Source: an uncultured Collinsella sp. (GTDB taxonomy: Bacteria; Actinomycetota; Coriobacteriia; Coriobacteriales; Coriobacteriaceae). From it: a DNA stretch of 5,673 nt. This document shows, piece after piece, positions 1-5,640 of the stretch. Location: NCBI GenBank assembly GCA_902494945.1, contig CABUVF010000138.1, forward strand, positions 1 to 5,673, given 5' to 3'. Under the pieces are notes generated by a model. That model worked only from the letters and a program-made list of their open reading frames with translations. It had not been told where the DNA came from and searched no databases. Position 1 is the first letter of the stretch, and the number at the start of each line of letters is the position of its first letter. The position numbers and the translations under genes were made by a program.

Positions 1-18
1 ATCATGAGACCAGCTTAA

Positions 19-34
19 GAGTGGCGCCCCACTC
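19..34 (-). other. small hairpin downstream of argC
   Basis: On the minus strand GAGTGG (34-29) and CCACTC (24-19) form a perfect 6-bp stem with a GGCG loop. Only two T residues follow, so it is a poor match to an intrinsic terminator. It sits between argC and whatever gene follows it to the left. It may be chance in GC-rich DNA or a minor RNA structure within an arg operon transcript. The rest of bases 1-70 shows no recognisable feature. Confidence 0.2.
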
Positions 35-70
35 GATGCCCGACTACCAAATCGCTAACAATCGAATGTG

Positions 71-1141
71 CTACACCGGGCACGCCACTGTGGGCAAGCC
101 TCGTCGCTCGTCAAAACCAAAGACGATATTGGCGCACTGGACCGCCTGGCCTGCTGCGCCCTTGCACAGATTGTCGATGGCGCCCGTCGCCACCAGCACG
201 CCCGCGCGCTTGTTGAGCGCGAGGCCAATCTGGGCAGCGTTGGTGCCGACGACCGAAGCCGTCTTGGGCTGCTGGCCGGCATCGAGCACGCGCACAAAGG
301 TGCGACCGGCGTAGAACTGCTTGTAATGGTCGACGACATCCTCAAGAGCCAGCGTGTCGAGAGCCTGCGGCGCGAGCGGCAGCGTCACCGTGGAGAGCAG
401 ACCGCGCTTGAGCGGTGCCAGGTGCGGGGTAAAGACGACGCGATCGGTCAGGCCAAGGATTTGCTCAATCTCGGGCGTGTGGCGATGCTTGCCCACGCCG
501 TAGGCCTCCAAGTTCTCGTCGGCGCTGCAAAAATGGGTGCGGGCGTTGCAGGACTTACCGGCGCCCGTCACGCCGCTAATGGCATCGACAATCACGGGAC
601 CGTTCTCGGCCACCCAGCCCGCGCGCACGGCGGGCGCGGCGGCAAGGCTCGTTGCGGTGGGATAGCAACCGGCGCAGGCGACCAGCACGGGTTTGCCGTC
701 GGCATGGTCGGATGCGGCGGTCTCCAAGTCCTGGCAGAACAGCTCGGGCAGACCGAAGGCACGGGTCTTGAGCAGCTCGGGGCTCGTATGCTCGGCGGCA
801 TACCAAGCCTCAAAAACGGACGCGTCGTTCAGACGGTAGTCGGCCGAAAGATCAAAGCAGGAGACGCCCGATGCAAGCAGCGCGGGCACCTGTGCCATGG
901 CAGCCGTGTGCGGCACGGCCAAAAAGACCGCGTCGCAGTTCTTGAGCTCGGGGGCATCATGCGTCGTAAAGACAAGATCGCTTACGCCGGTGAAGCTCGG
1001 GTACACCGCAGACAACGGCTGGCCGGCATCGGCGTTGGACGTAATGGCAGCAAGTTCAAACTCGGGATGACCGAGGACGAGGCGAATGAGCTCGGCTCCG
1101 GCATATCCAGCCGCGCCGACGATTCCAACCTTCAAAGACAT
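71..1141 (-). CDS. argC: N-acetyl-gamma-glutamyl-phosphate reductase ArgC
   Basis: ArgC catalyses the NADPH-dependent reduction of N-acetyl-gamma-glutamyl phosphate to N-acetylglutamate 5-semialdehyde, the third step of arginine (ornithine) biosynthesis in the cytoplasm. The 356-residue protein has the usual family length. The N-terminal dinucleotide-binding loop GAAGYAGAEL is at residues 9-18. The catalytic cysteine is Cys159 in the hallmark CAGCYPTA (156-163). The SGVTGAGK segment (189-196) and the histidine-rich GKHRHTPEIEQ (217-227), which carries the family's catalytic histidine, are both present, as is the C-terminal DNLCKGAAGQAVQ (323-335) typical of the family. The ATG at 1141 is preceded by AAGGAG at a 6-base spacing, and the glycine loop follows directly, so this start is firm. 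The stop is TAG at 71-73. Upstream lie an ArgR-type operator pair and a hairpin that separates it from the riboflavin-transport operon. It probably heads an arg operon continuing to the left. Confidence 0.97.
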   Translation of the reverse strand: MSLKVGIVGAAGYAGAELIRLVLGHPEFELAAITSNADAGQPLSAVYPSFTGVSDLVFTTHDAPELKNCDAVFLAVPHTAAMAQVPALLASGVSCFDLSADYRLNDASVFEAWYAAEHTSPELLKTRAFGLPELFCQDLETAASDHADGKPVLVACAGCYPTATSLAAAPAVRAGWVAENGPVIVDAISGVTGAGKSCNARTHFCSADENLEAYGVGKHRHTPEIEQILGLTDRVVFTPHLAPLKRGLLSTVTLPLAPQALDTLALEDVVDHYKQFYAGRTFVRVLDAGQQPKTASVVGTNAAQIGLALNKRAGVLVATGAIDNLCKGAAGQAVQCANIVFGFDERRGLPTVACPV

Positions 1142-1147
1142 ATCAGA

Positions 1148-1153
1148 CTCCTT
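1148..1153 (-). promoter_or_regulatory. argC ribosome binding site
   Basis: The minus strand reads AAGGAG, then six bases, then the ATG at 1141. This strong Shine-Dalgarno match fixes the argC start. Confidence 0.85.
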
Positions 1154-1226
1154 GTCTGCGATTTATGCACCGATGCGCATTTCGCAGCGGTCGTTATGAA
1201 GTGGGTTGAAACTTTAGCACCAAAAG

Positions 1227-1242
1227 ATGCATTAATACGTAA
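1227..1242 (-). promoter_or_regulatory. argC-proximal ARG box (weaker)
   Basis: On the plus strand the 16-mer ATGCATTAATACGTAA keeps the TGCAT half-site and a degenerate second half relative to the mycobacterial ARG-box form I recall (TTGCATAACGATGCAA). About ten of sixteen positions agree. It lies 5 bp from the stronger box at 1248-1263. The centres are 21 bp apart, the spacing expected for two ARG boxes bound by one ArgR hexamer. It lies about 85 bp upstream of the argC start. I could not pick a convincing -35/-10 pair here, so its position relative to the promoter is not known. Confidence 0.5.
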
Positions 1243-1247
1243 ATGGC

Positions 1248-1263
1248 TTGCATATTCATGCAT
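1248..1263 (-). promoter_or_regulatory. ARG box upstream of argC (strong)
   Basis: The plus strand reads TTGCATATTCATGCAT. Outside its central bases it matches the mycobacterial-type ARG box TTGCATAACGATGCAA, as I recall it, except for the last base. ArgR binds such sites with arginine as co-repressor and switches off arginine biosynthesis. The location upstream of argC, the first gene of many arg operons, is the expected one. The assignment rests on motif and context only. No argR gene is in the window. Confidence 0.68.
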
Positions 1264-1302
1264 TGAAACATTCCCGACACATTCGCTTGAAGGAATTGAC
1301 AA

Positions 1303-1365
1303 ATGGAGCGGGCCCCGTATTGACCGGCGCTCCTAACGGCGCCGGGCAATACGGGGCCCGCCCAT
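1303..1365 (-). terminator. long GC-rich hairpin, probable terminator of the riboflavin-transport operon
   Basis: A near-perfect inverted repeat lies 33 bases past the stop of the last operon gene. The core is 15 perfect pairs (1308-1322 with 1347-1361). It extends outward by 4 more pairs past a single bulged A (1303-1306 with 1362-1365) and inward, past an A/G mismatch, by 7 pairs (1324-1330 with 1339-1345). The loop is 8 bases. On the minus strand the stem is followed by TTTGTCAATTCC, which is only moderately T-rich. The plus-strand side has no T run at all. The position, between the end of one unit and the ARG boxes of the next, supports termination of minus-strand transcription. A dispersed hairpin repeat is the alternative. 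Confidence 0.65.
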
Positions 1366-1398
1366 GCGAAAACCAAGTTGTTAGGATGAGCCAGCTGG

Positions 1399-1809
1399 CT
1401 AGAGCTCGACCGGCACCCATTCGTCGTGATTGCAGATAAAAGCCTCGGGATCCTCGACGCTAAAGAAGACGAGCGTGGGGTCGTTAGGCCCCTCATAGTG
1501 CTCGCCCAGGCGCTCTAGATGCTTCCACCCAGCTTCGCGCATTTCGCCTAAAGCCCGGTCATCCAAGCCGGCACGCCCGCGCAAGATGAGCCAGCCATGG
1601 CCCGGCCACCAACTCGTGGCCTCAAAGCGCTGGTTTTGCAGCAGCTCTTGCCACACATCTTTGGTGCGCGCTGTTACAAACCACAGCTTGCCGTCCTGGA
1701 TCTGCGCAAACGAAAACGGACGCACATGAGGCTGTCCGTCAACGCTCGTCGCCAAATACCATGCCGGCACCGACGTCAGATACTCCAACACCGTATTCAA
1801 TCCGTCCAT
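1399..1809 (-). CDS. pyridoxamine 5'-phosphate oxidase-like split-barrel protein, probably FMN-binding (second copy)
   Basis: This 136-residue cytoplasmic protein belongs to the small PNPOx-like flavin-reductase/split-barrel group. Family features are PAWYLATS (15-22), the PHVRPFSF strand (27-34) and GKLWFVT (40-46). These are followed by KDVWQEL (50-56), where the fold usually contacts the flavin phosphate, and then the W-rich strand around 67-75. No signal peptide or membrane segment is visible. The exact substrate is unknown. True PdxH is longer and has extra C-terminal motifs not seen here, so pyridoxamine oxidase activity should not be assumed. AGGAGG four bases before the ATG at 1809 supports the start. 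It is the last gene before the hairpin at 1303-1365 and lies 51 bases after a paralogue, so the pair looks like a tandem duplication. Placement downstream of a riboflavin importer favours FMN as cofactor, though some split-barrel relatives use F420 or haem. Confidence 0.85.
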   Translation of the reverse strand: MDGLNTVLEYLTSVPAWYLATSVDGQPHVRPFSFAQIQDGKLWFVTARTKDVWQELLQNQRFEATSWWPGHGWLILRGRAGLDDRALGEMREAGWKHLERLGEHYEGPNDPTLVFFSVEDPEAFICNHDEWVPVEL

Positions 1810-1813
1810 GTGT

Positions 1814-1819
1814 CCTCCT
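1814..1819 (-). promoter_or_regulatory. ribosome binding site of the second PNPOx-like gene
   Basis: A perfect AGGAGG on the minus strand ends four bases before the ATG at 1809. The 51-base gap (1810-1860) holds no terminator-like hairpin, consistent with co-transcription with the upstream paralogue. Confidence 0.8.
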
Positions 1820-1860
1820 GGCGCTAGCTAATTCGGAACGGGTAGTTAATTTGAGACGCG

Positions 1861-2307
1861 CTAGAGCTCCAGGCGCTCCTCGCTGCCGTCGATATCACAG
1901 AAGCGCGCGGCGATGTTGCGGACCGAGAAGAACGCAAGGCGGCCGTCGTTGGCACTCTCGTGTTCCTCGCCGATGCCCACCATGTGCTTAAAACCCGCTT
2001 GACGCACCTTGTCGCTCGCAACTGCGTCGTCCTCAAGTGCGGCTTCGCCGGTCAATACGATCCAGCATTCCCCCGGCTTCCAGCCCGAGAGCTCAAACTT
2101 GGGATTCGCACTCAGCTCCGCCCACACATCCTTGTCGCGCGACGTGCAAAACCACAGCTTACCTTCATCGACCATGGCAAACGAAAACGGCCTCACGCGA
2201 GGCTGATGCCCGTCGGCCACATCGGTCGTGGCCAGATACCACGCCGGAATGCGCCTGAGATACGAGCAGGCGCGCTCAAGCTGAGCTGTGCGGTCGTTGT
2301 CGGTCAT
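1861..2307 (-). CDS. pyridoxamine 5'-phosphate oxidase-like split-barrel protein, probably FMN-binding (first copy)
   Basis: This 148-residue paralogue of the next gene shares the same blocks in the same order: PAWYLATT (21-28), PRVRPFSFA (36-44), GKLWFCT (49-55), KDVWAEL (59-65), a Trp-containing strand around 76-84 and LAFFSV (124-129). It ends, like its partner, in a short acidic-leucine tail. The N-terminus is about six residues longer, and a loop at 29-35 has three or four extra residues. No membrane or export signal is seen. The specific reaction is unknown; the fold typically binds FMN and reduces small molecules or handles a flavin. The start at 2307 has GAAAGGGG upstream at a 5-base spacing. 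Only 30 bases separate it from the ecfT stop, with no hairpin between, so it is very likely in the ribU operon and under the same FMN control. Confidence 0.85.
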   Translation of the reverse strand: MTDNDRTAQLERACSYLRRIPAWYLATTDVADGHQPRVRPFSFAMVDEGKLWFCTSRDKDVWAELSANPKFELSGWKPGECWIVLTGEAALEDDAVASDKVRQAGFKHMVGIGEEHESANDGRLAFFSVRNIAARFCDIDGSEERLEL

Positions 2308-2337
2308 AGGGACCCCTTTCTTGCGCTCGAATCGCGC

Positions 2338-3138
2338 CTAAACAAGTTGAAGGTTGACGACGATGACACACGCAAACAGCAGCATCGTCACCACCGCAGC
2401 CAGCGCATCCCCACGGCGAAATACAAGCGCATGCAGGCGCGTGCGGCCCTGCTCGCCGTGATAGCAGCGTGCATCCATGGCAGCAGACAACGTCTCGGCA
2501 TGACGGAACACGCCCGTGAACAGTGGAATCGCCACACTGCCGAGCATACGCACGCCGCCGAGCGGGCCACCCGTTACGCGTGCACCACGGCTTGCCTGCG
2601 CATCGGCCGTCTGCTTCATCTCGGTGGCAAACTGCGGCATAAAGCGCAGCGCGATGCCCATGATCATGCCGAGCTCGTGCGCAGGGAGCCCCACACGCGC
2701 AAACGGCGCGAGCAGGCGCTCAAAGCCCGCGGTGAGGTCGAGCGTCGGTGTGGTGAGCGTGATGGCGCTCATACCGGCCATCATCAAGGTCAGGCGGCAC
2801 GCCATAAAGGCGGCGGAATGCAGCGAGCCCTCGCTTATCCGCAGAAAGCCGAGCTGCCACAGGATGCGCCCACTCTGATCGGTAAACAAGTTGAGCACCG
2901 CGACCACGACGACGATTGCCAGCAGCGGCGCCATCGACGACAGAACGCGACGAGCCGGCACCCGGGACACGACATAGATCAGCACAACGAAAATTGCGAC
3001 AGGGGCCAATCCGCGGAAGCCGCCGACGGTCAGCGTCGTGATCAAAAACACAAAGCCCAGGAGCAGCTTGGTGCGCGGATCCAGGCGATGGATCGCGCTA
3101 TCGCTCGGATAGTAGCTGCCAAACGAAAACGCCTCCAT
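2338..3138 (-). CDS. ecfT: ECF transporter transmembrane coupling protein EcfT
   Basis: EcfT is the membrane scaffold that links the ATPases to the vitamin-binding S component and transmits ATP-driven motion. The protein of 266 residues from the ATG has the usual length. The N-terminal HRLDPRTKLLL (17-27) is a family hallmark. Hydrophobic segments lie near 26-40, 43-58, 69-86, 111-129 and 240-262. The cytoplasmic coupling helices carry the two arginine motifs that dock into the ATPases: QASRG at 181-185 and MDARCY at 221-226. In the second motif Cys replaces the usual Gly, but the key Arg is kept. A TTG six bases upstream is in frame, but AGGAGG sits seven bases before the ATG at 3138 and only one base before that TTG, so the ATG is chosen. 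The start overlaps the ATPase stop by one base (TGATG), indicating translational coupling. Confidence 0.94.
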   Translation of the reverse strand: MEAFSFGSYYPSDSAIHRLDPRTKLLLGFVFLITTLTVGGFRGLAPVAIFVVLIYVVSRVPARRVLSSMAPLLAIVVVVAVLNLFTDQSGRILWQLGFLRISEGSLHSAAFMACRLTLMMAGMSAITLTTPTLDLTAGFERLLAPFARVGLPAHELGMIMGIALRFMPQFATEMKQTADAQASRGARVTGGPLGGVRMLGSVAIPLFTGVFRHAETLSAAMDARCYHGEQGRTRLHALVFRRGDALAAVVTMLLFACVIVVNLQLV

Positions 3139-5042
3139 CAGCAACCCTCCTCTCGCGCGACCGTTTCGGATTTGGCCTTGTCCGAGACGTTAGAAGAACC
3201 GCCTGAGCGACCGATCGGCAAATCTGCCAACTCGTCGGCCAGCGACTCAACCGTATAGAGCCCGCCGCAACGCAGCGGCACGCCCGCCTCCGCGAGCGCC
3301 AACGCCATGCGCTGGGCAGCAGGTACGCCCAAGCCGATCGACTTGAGCTCATCGGCATGTGCAAACACCTGCGCGGGGGTTCCCTCTGCAAACACCGCAC
3401 CTTCGTTCATCACGACGATGCGGTCGCAGCAATTGGCCAGGTCATCCATACTATGCGAAACCATGACAACGGTCAGGCCATCGCGGTGAAGTCGATCGAT
3501 AAGCTCAAGGAAATCCCTGCGCGCAGCCGGATCGAGCCCCGCCATGGGTTCATCGAGCACCAGGACTTCGGGCTCCATGGCGAGCACGCCGGCGAATGCC
3601 ACGCGCCGTTGCTGACCGCCCGAAAGCTCGAAGGGACTCTTGTCGCCGACCGTGGAAAGGTCGAGGCCCACGCGCGAGAGCGACGACTCGACGCGACGGT
3701 CGACTTCATCTTGCGGCAAGCCAAGGTTGTGCGGGCCAAACGCCACGTCCTGCGTCACGGTTTCGGCAAACAGCTGACGCTCGGGATATTGAAACACCAC
3801 GTCGACCTTGGCCTTAACCGCGGCGGCGTCTTTCTTGTTTGAAAGATCGAGCCCCAGCGCGCGAACGAATCCCTCCTGGGGGCGAATCAAACCGTTGAGA
3901 TGCTGGACTAGCGTCGACTTACCCGAACCGGTATGACCTGCTAAGCCCAGGAACTCGCCGCGACGCACCGTCAGCGATACATCGCGCAGCGCCCACGGGC
4001 TGCTAGGGTCGTTGCCCCAGAGGGTCTGTTTATTCGATTTGCCCGCAGTGGCCGAGCGCTTGCGCCATCGACGGCGCTCGCGGGCACTCAGCGAGTAACT
4101 ATGCGAGAGGTGCGAAATCTCGATGACGGGCTCCGACACGGCTGTCCCGTCGGTTGCAGAGGAGACGTTGTCGAGCACACGAGAATCGGATGCAGAAGGC
4201 CGCCCTGCGGTGTCTTCCCCACTCCGGTCGGCATATACCTGCGCAATCTCGGCGACCATATCCGCCTCGCGCACCTGCGCATGAACGGGCACGCCCTTCG
4301 CACGAAGTGCCATGCCCAAGCAGCACGACGCCGGCATATCCAGGTTGAGCTCCACGAGCCCATCTGCCCGCGTCAGAATCTCCTCGGGCGTACCGAGCAT
4401 GGCAACGCGCCCCGCCCGAAATACCGCGACACGATCGGCCTCGGCGGCCTCTTCCATAAAGTGCGTAATCATCACGATGGTCATGCCGTGATCATGCAAC
4501 GCGCGGCAAGCCTTCATGAGGCCCTTGCGCCCACGCGGATCGAGCATCGAGGACGCCTCATCCAAGATGAGCACGCGCGGTTCCATGGCAAGCACGCCAG
4601 CAAGCGCCACGCGTTGCTTTTGGCCACCCGAGAGCGCGTGGGTCTCGTGGCGCTCAAAGCCCACCAGGCCCACGCCCTTCAGCGCCTCGCGTACGCGCTG
4701 CGCAATTTGCGCCGATGGAACGCCAAGGTTTTCGGGACCAAACGCAATATCATCCTCGACAAGCGTCGCCACCAGCTGATCATCCGGGTTCTGGAATACC
4801 ATGCCTGCGGTCGAACGAATGTCGTAGACCAGCTCGGGATCGGACGCATCCATACCGTTGATACGTACCGTGCCCGTATCGGGCTGCAGCAGCGCATTCA
4901 GATGCTTGGCAAACGTCGACTTGCCCGACCCATTGCCACCGAGGATGCAGAAAAACTCCCCGTCCTCGATGTTCAGATCGACACCGTCGAGTGCCGACAC
5001 GGCACCGTCATAGCTAAAGGAAACGCCCCGACACTCAATCAT
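3138..5042 (-). CDS. ecfA: fused ECF transporter ATPase EcfA1-EcfA2
   Basis: One 634-residue chain holds both cytoplasmic ATPases that power the ECF importer. Domain 1 (about 1-270) has Walker A GGNGSGKST (35-43), Q-loop Gln84 in FQNPDDQ, signature LSGGQ (137-141), Walker B with Asp161 and catalytic Glu162, D-loop SMLDP (165-169) and switch His194. Domain 2 (about 305-605) has Walker A GHTGSGKST (369-377), Q-loop Gln418 in FQYPERQ, LSGGQ (473-477), Asp497/Glu498, D-loop AGLDP (501-505) and His530. All ATP-site residues look intact in both. FQNPDDQ is typical of EcfA1 and FQYPERQ of EcfA2. A polar linker (about 272-304), a basic insertion inside domain 2 (about 320-345) and a polar 28-residue C-terminal tail are extra. 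The ATG overlaps the ribU stop by four bases (ATGA) and has only a weak AAAGG upstream, so translation is probably coupled. Most relatives outside this group encode the two ATPases as separate genes of about 280 residues. Confidence 0.95.
   Translation of the reverse strand: MIECRGVSFSYDGAVSALDGVDLNIEDGEFFCILGGNGSGKSTFAKHLNALLQPDTGTVRINGMDASDPELVYDIRSTAGMVFQNPDDQLVATLVEDDIAFGPENLGVPSAQIAQRVREALKGVGLVGFERHETHALSGGQKQRVALAGVLAMEPRVLILDEASSMLDPRGRKGLMKACRALHDHGMTIVMITHFMEEAAEADRVAVFRAGRVAMLGTPEEILTRADGLVELNLDMPASCCLGMALRAKGVPVHAQVREADMVAEIAQVYADRSGEDTAGRPSASDSRVLDNVSSATDGTAVSEPVIEISHLSHSYSLSARERRRWRKRSATAGKSNKQTLWGNDPSSPWALRDVSLTVRRGEFLGLAGHTGSGKSTLVQHLNGLIRPQEGFVRALGLDLSNKKDAAAVKAKVDVVFQYPERQLFAETVTQDVAFGPHNLGLPQDEVDRRVESSLSRVGLDLSTVGDKSPFELSGGQQRRVAFAGVLAMEPEVLVLDEPMAGLDPAARRDFLELIDRLHRDGLTVVMVSHSMDDLANCCDRIVVMNEGAVFAEGTPAQVFAHADELKSIGLGVPAAQRMALALAEAGVPLRCGGLYTVESLADELADLPIGRSGGSSNVSDKAKSETVAREEGC
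3145..3151 (-). promoter_or_regulatory. ecfT ribosome binding site
   Basis: AGGAGGG on the minus strand, inside the last codons of the fused ATPase gene, lies about seven bases before the ATG at 3138. It decides the ecfT start against the in-frame TTG at 3144. Confidence 0.85.
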
Positions 5043-5629
5043 GCGCGGCCTTTGACCTGGTCCTTTTTAGGCGTGATGAGGTTGGAGACTGCTTTATACA
5101 CCGCTAGCGTCAACACCGAGTTAAGCACGGTCTTGATAAGGTTGAACGGCAGCACGGCAGGAATCATAAGCGGGGCGATCACATCGACCGAGCCATACCA
5201 GAACCATACGCCAATGGTAAGGTTTGCGACCATAGACAACGCCGTAGCGGCAATGACACCGAACACTAGGCCAATCACGGCACCCTTATAGGTATGCATC
5301 TTCTGGTACACGATAGCCGCGGGCAGAATGTAGCCCAGCGTAGCAACCAGGTTCATAAGTGCGCCGACCCAATCGCCCGTGGTAAGCGCATGGATAACAA
5401 TCGCCATAGCGGCAACAGCAGTACCGGCGCCAGGACCATACGCAAAACCGCACACCATCGCCGGCACCAGCGACGGGTCATACGTCAAAAACGGCGCCGA
5501 AGGAAGGATAGGCAGCTGCACGTACATAAACAGGGCGCCCAAGGCACACATCAGCGCCATGGTAACGAGCTGTTTGGTGCTCCACCTATTCGTGTTCTCA
5601 AAATGGATATGCTGCGACTGTTCAGACAT
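5039..5629 (-). CDS. ribU: riboflavin ECF transporter S component RibU
   Basis: RibU is the membrane protein that binds riboflavin outside the cell and delivers it through the EcfT/EcfA module. The 196-residue protein has about six hydrophobic segments (near 19-38, 54-80, 86-108, 114-138, 148-158 and 160-180). The loop LPSAPFLTYDP (42-52) followed by VPAMVCGFAYGPGAG (55-69) is characteristic of RibU. PFNLIK (161-166) near the C-terminus also fits the family. Ala25 and Ala29 in the first helix give the AxxxA pattern S components use to contact EcfT. The start is set at 5629 because AGGTGATC lies just upstream. An in-frame ATG at 5650 falls inside the conserved riboswitch core and would add seven residues. 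Specificity is supported by the FMN riboswitch directly upstream. The stop overlaps the ATPase start by four bases. Confidence 0.93.
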   Translation of the reverse strand: MSEQSQHIHFENTNRWSTKQLVTMALMCALGALFMYVQLPILPSAPFLTYDPSLVPAMVCGFAYGPGAGTAVAAMAIVIHALTTGDWVGALMNLVATLGYILPAAIVYQKMHTYKGAVIGLVFGVIAATALSMVANLTIGVWFWYGSVDVIAPLMIPAVLPFNLIKTVLNSVLTLAVYKAVSNLITPKKDQVKGRA

Positions 5630-5631
5630 AA

Positions 5632-5639
5632 GATCACCT
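5632..5639 (-). promoter_or_regulatory. ribU ribosome binding site
   Basis: AGGTGATC on the minus strand exactly matches part of the extended anti-Shine-Dalgarno complement, with AGG seven bases before the ATG at 5629. It directly abuts the 3' strand of the FMN riboswitch and is probably the element the riboswitch masks. Confidence 0.8.
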
Positions 5640-5640
5640 G

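Noticed and set aside
1161..1180. Possible third ARG half-site or palindrome (ATGCGCAT and TTTATGCACC) in the argC leader
   Set aside because: The pieces do not align with the 16-base box at the right spacing; short palindromes like this are expected by chance.
1194..1243. Candidate -35/-10 elements for argC (for example TTTACG with TGCTAA, or TCATAA further down)
   Set aside because: Each pair has at least one element too far from consensus, so no promoter is called although one is expected near here.
68..1336. Long open frame of 422 codons on the plus strand opposite argC
   Set aside because: It is the antisense of argC, the ARG boxes and the hairpin. Its composition is that of a shadow frame (rich in Arg, Gly, His), with no domain motif or ribosome binding site, while argC has all catalytic motifs.
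1399..1809. Annotation of either split-barrel gene as pdxH (pyridoxamine 5'-phosphate oxidase proper)
   Set aside because: The proteins are only 136 and 148 residues and lack the C-terminal substrate-binding region of true PdxH of about 210 residues.
3139..3144. TTG at 3144 as the ecfT start
   Set aside because: It would sit one base from the Shine-Dalgarno sequence; the ATG at 3138 has a normal seven-base spacing and the usual ATPase-EcfT overlap.
1960..3258. Long open frame of 432 codons on the plus strand opposite the first PNPOx-like gene and ecfT
   Set aside because: It crosses several genes on the other strand, is very rich in Arg, His and Gln, and shows no recognisable motif. It is a codon-bias shadow in high-GC DNA.
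4101..5291. Long open frame of 396 codons on the plus strand opposite the fused ATPase and ribU
   Set aside because: It spans the antisense of two well-supported, overlapping genes and has no coherent domain or start signal.
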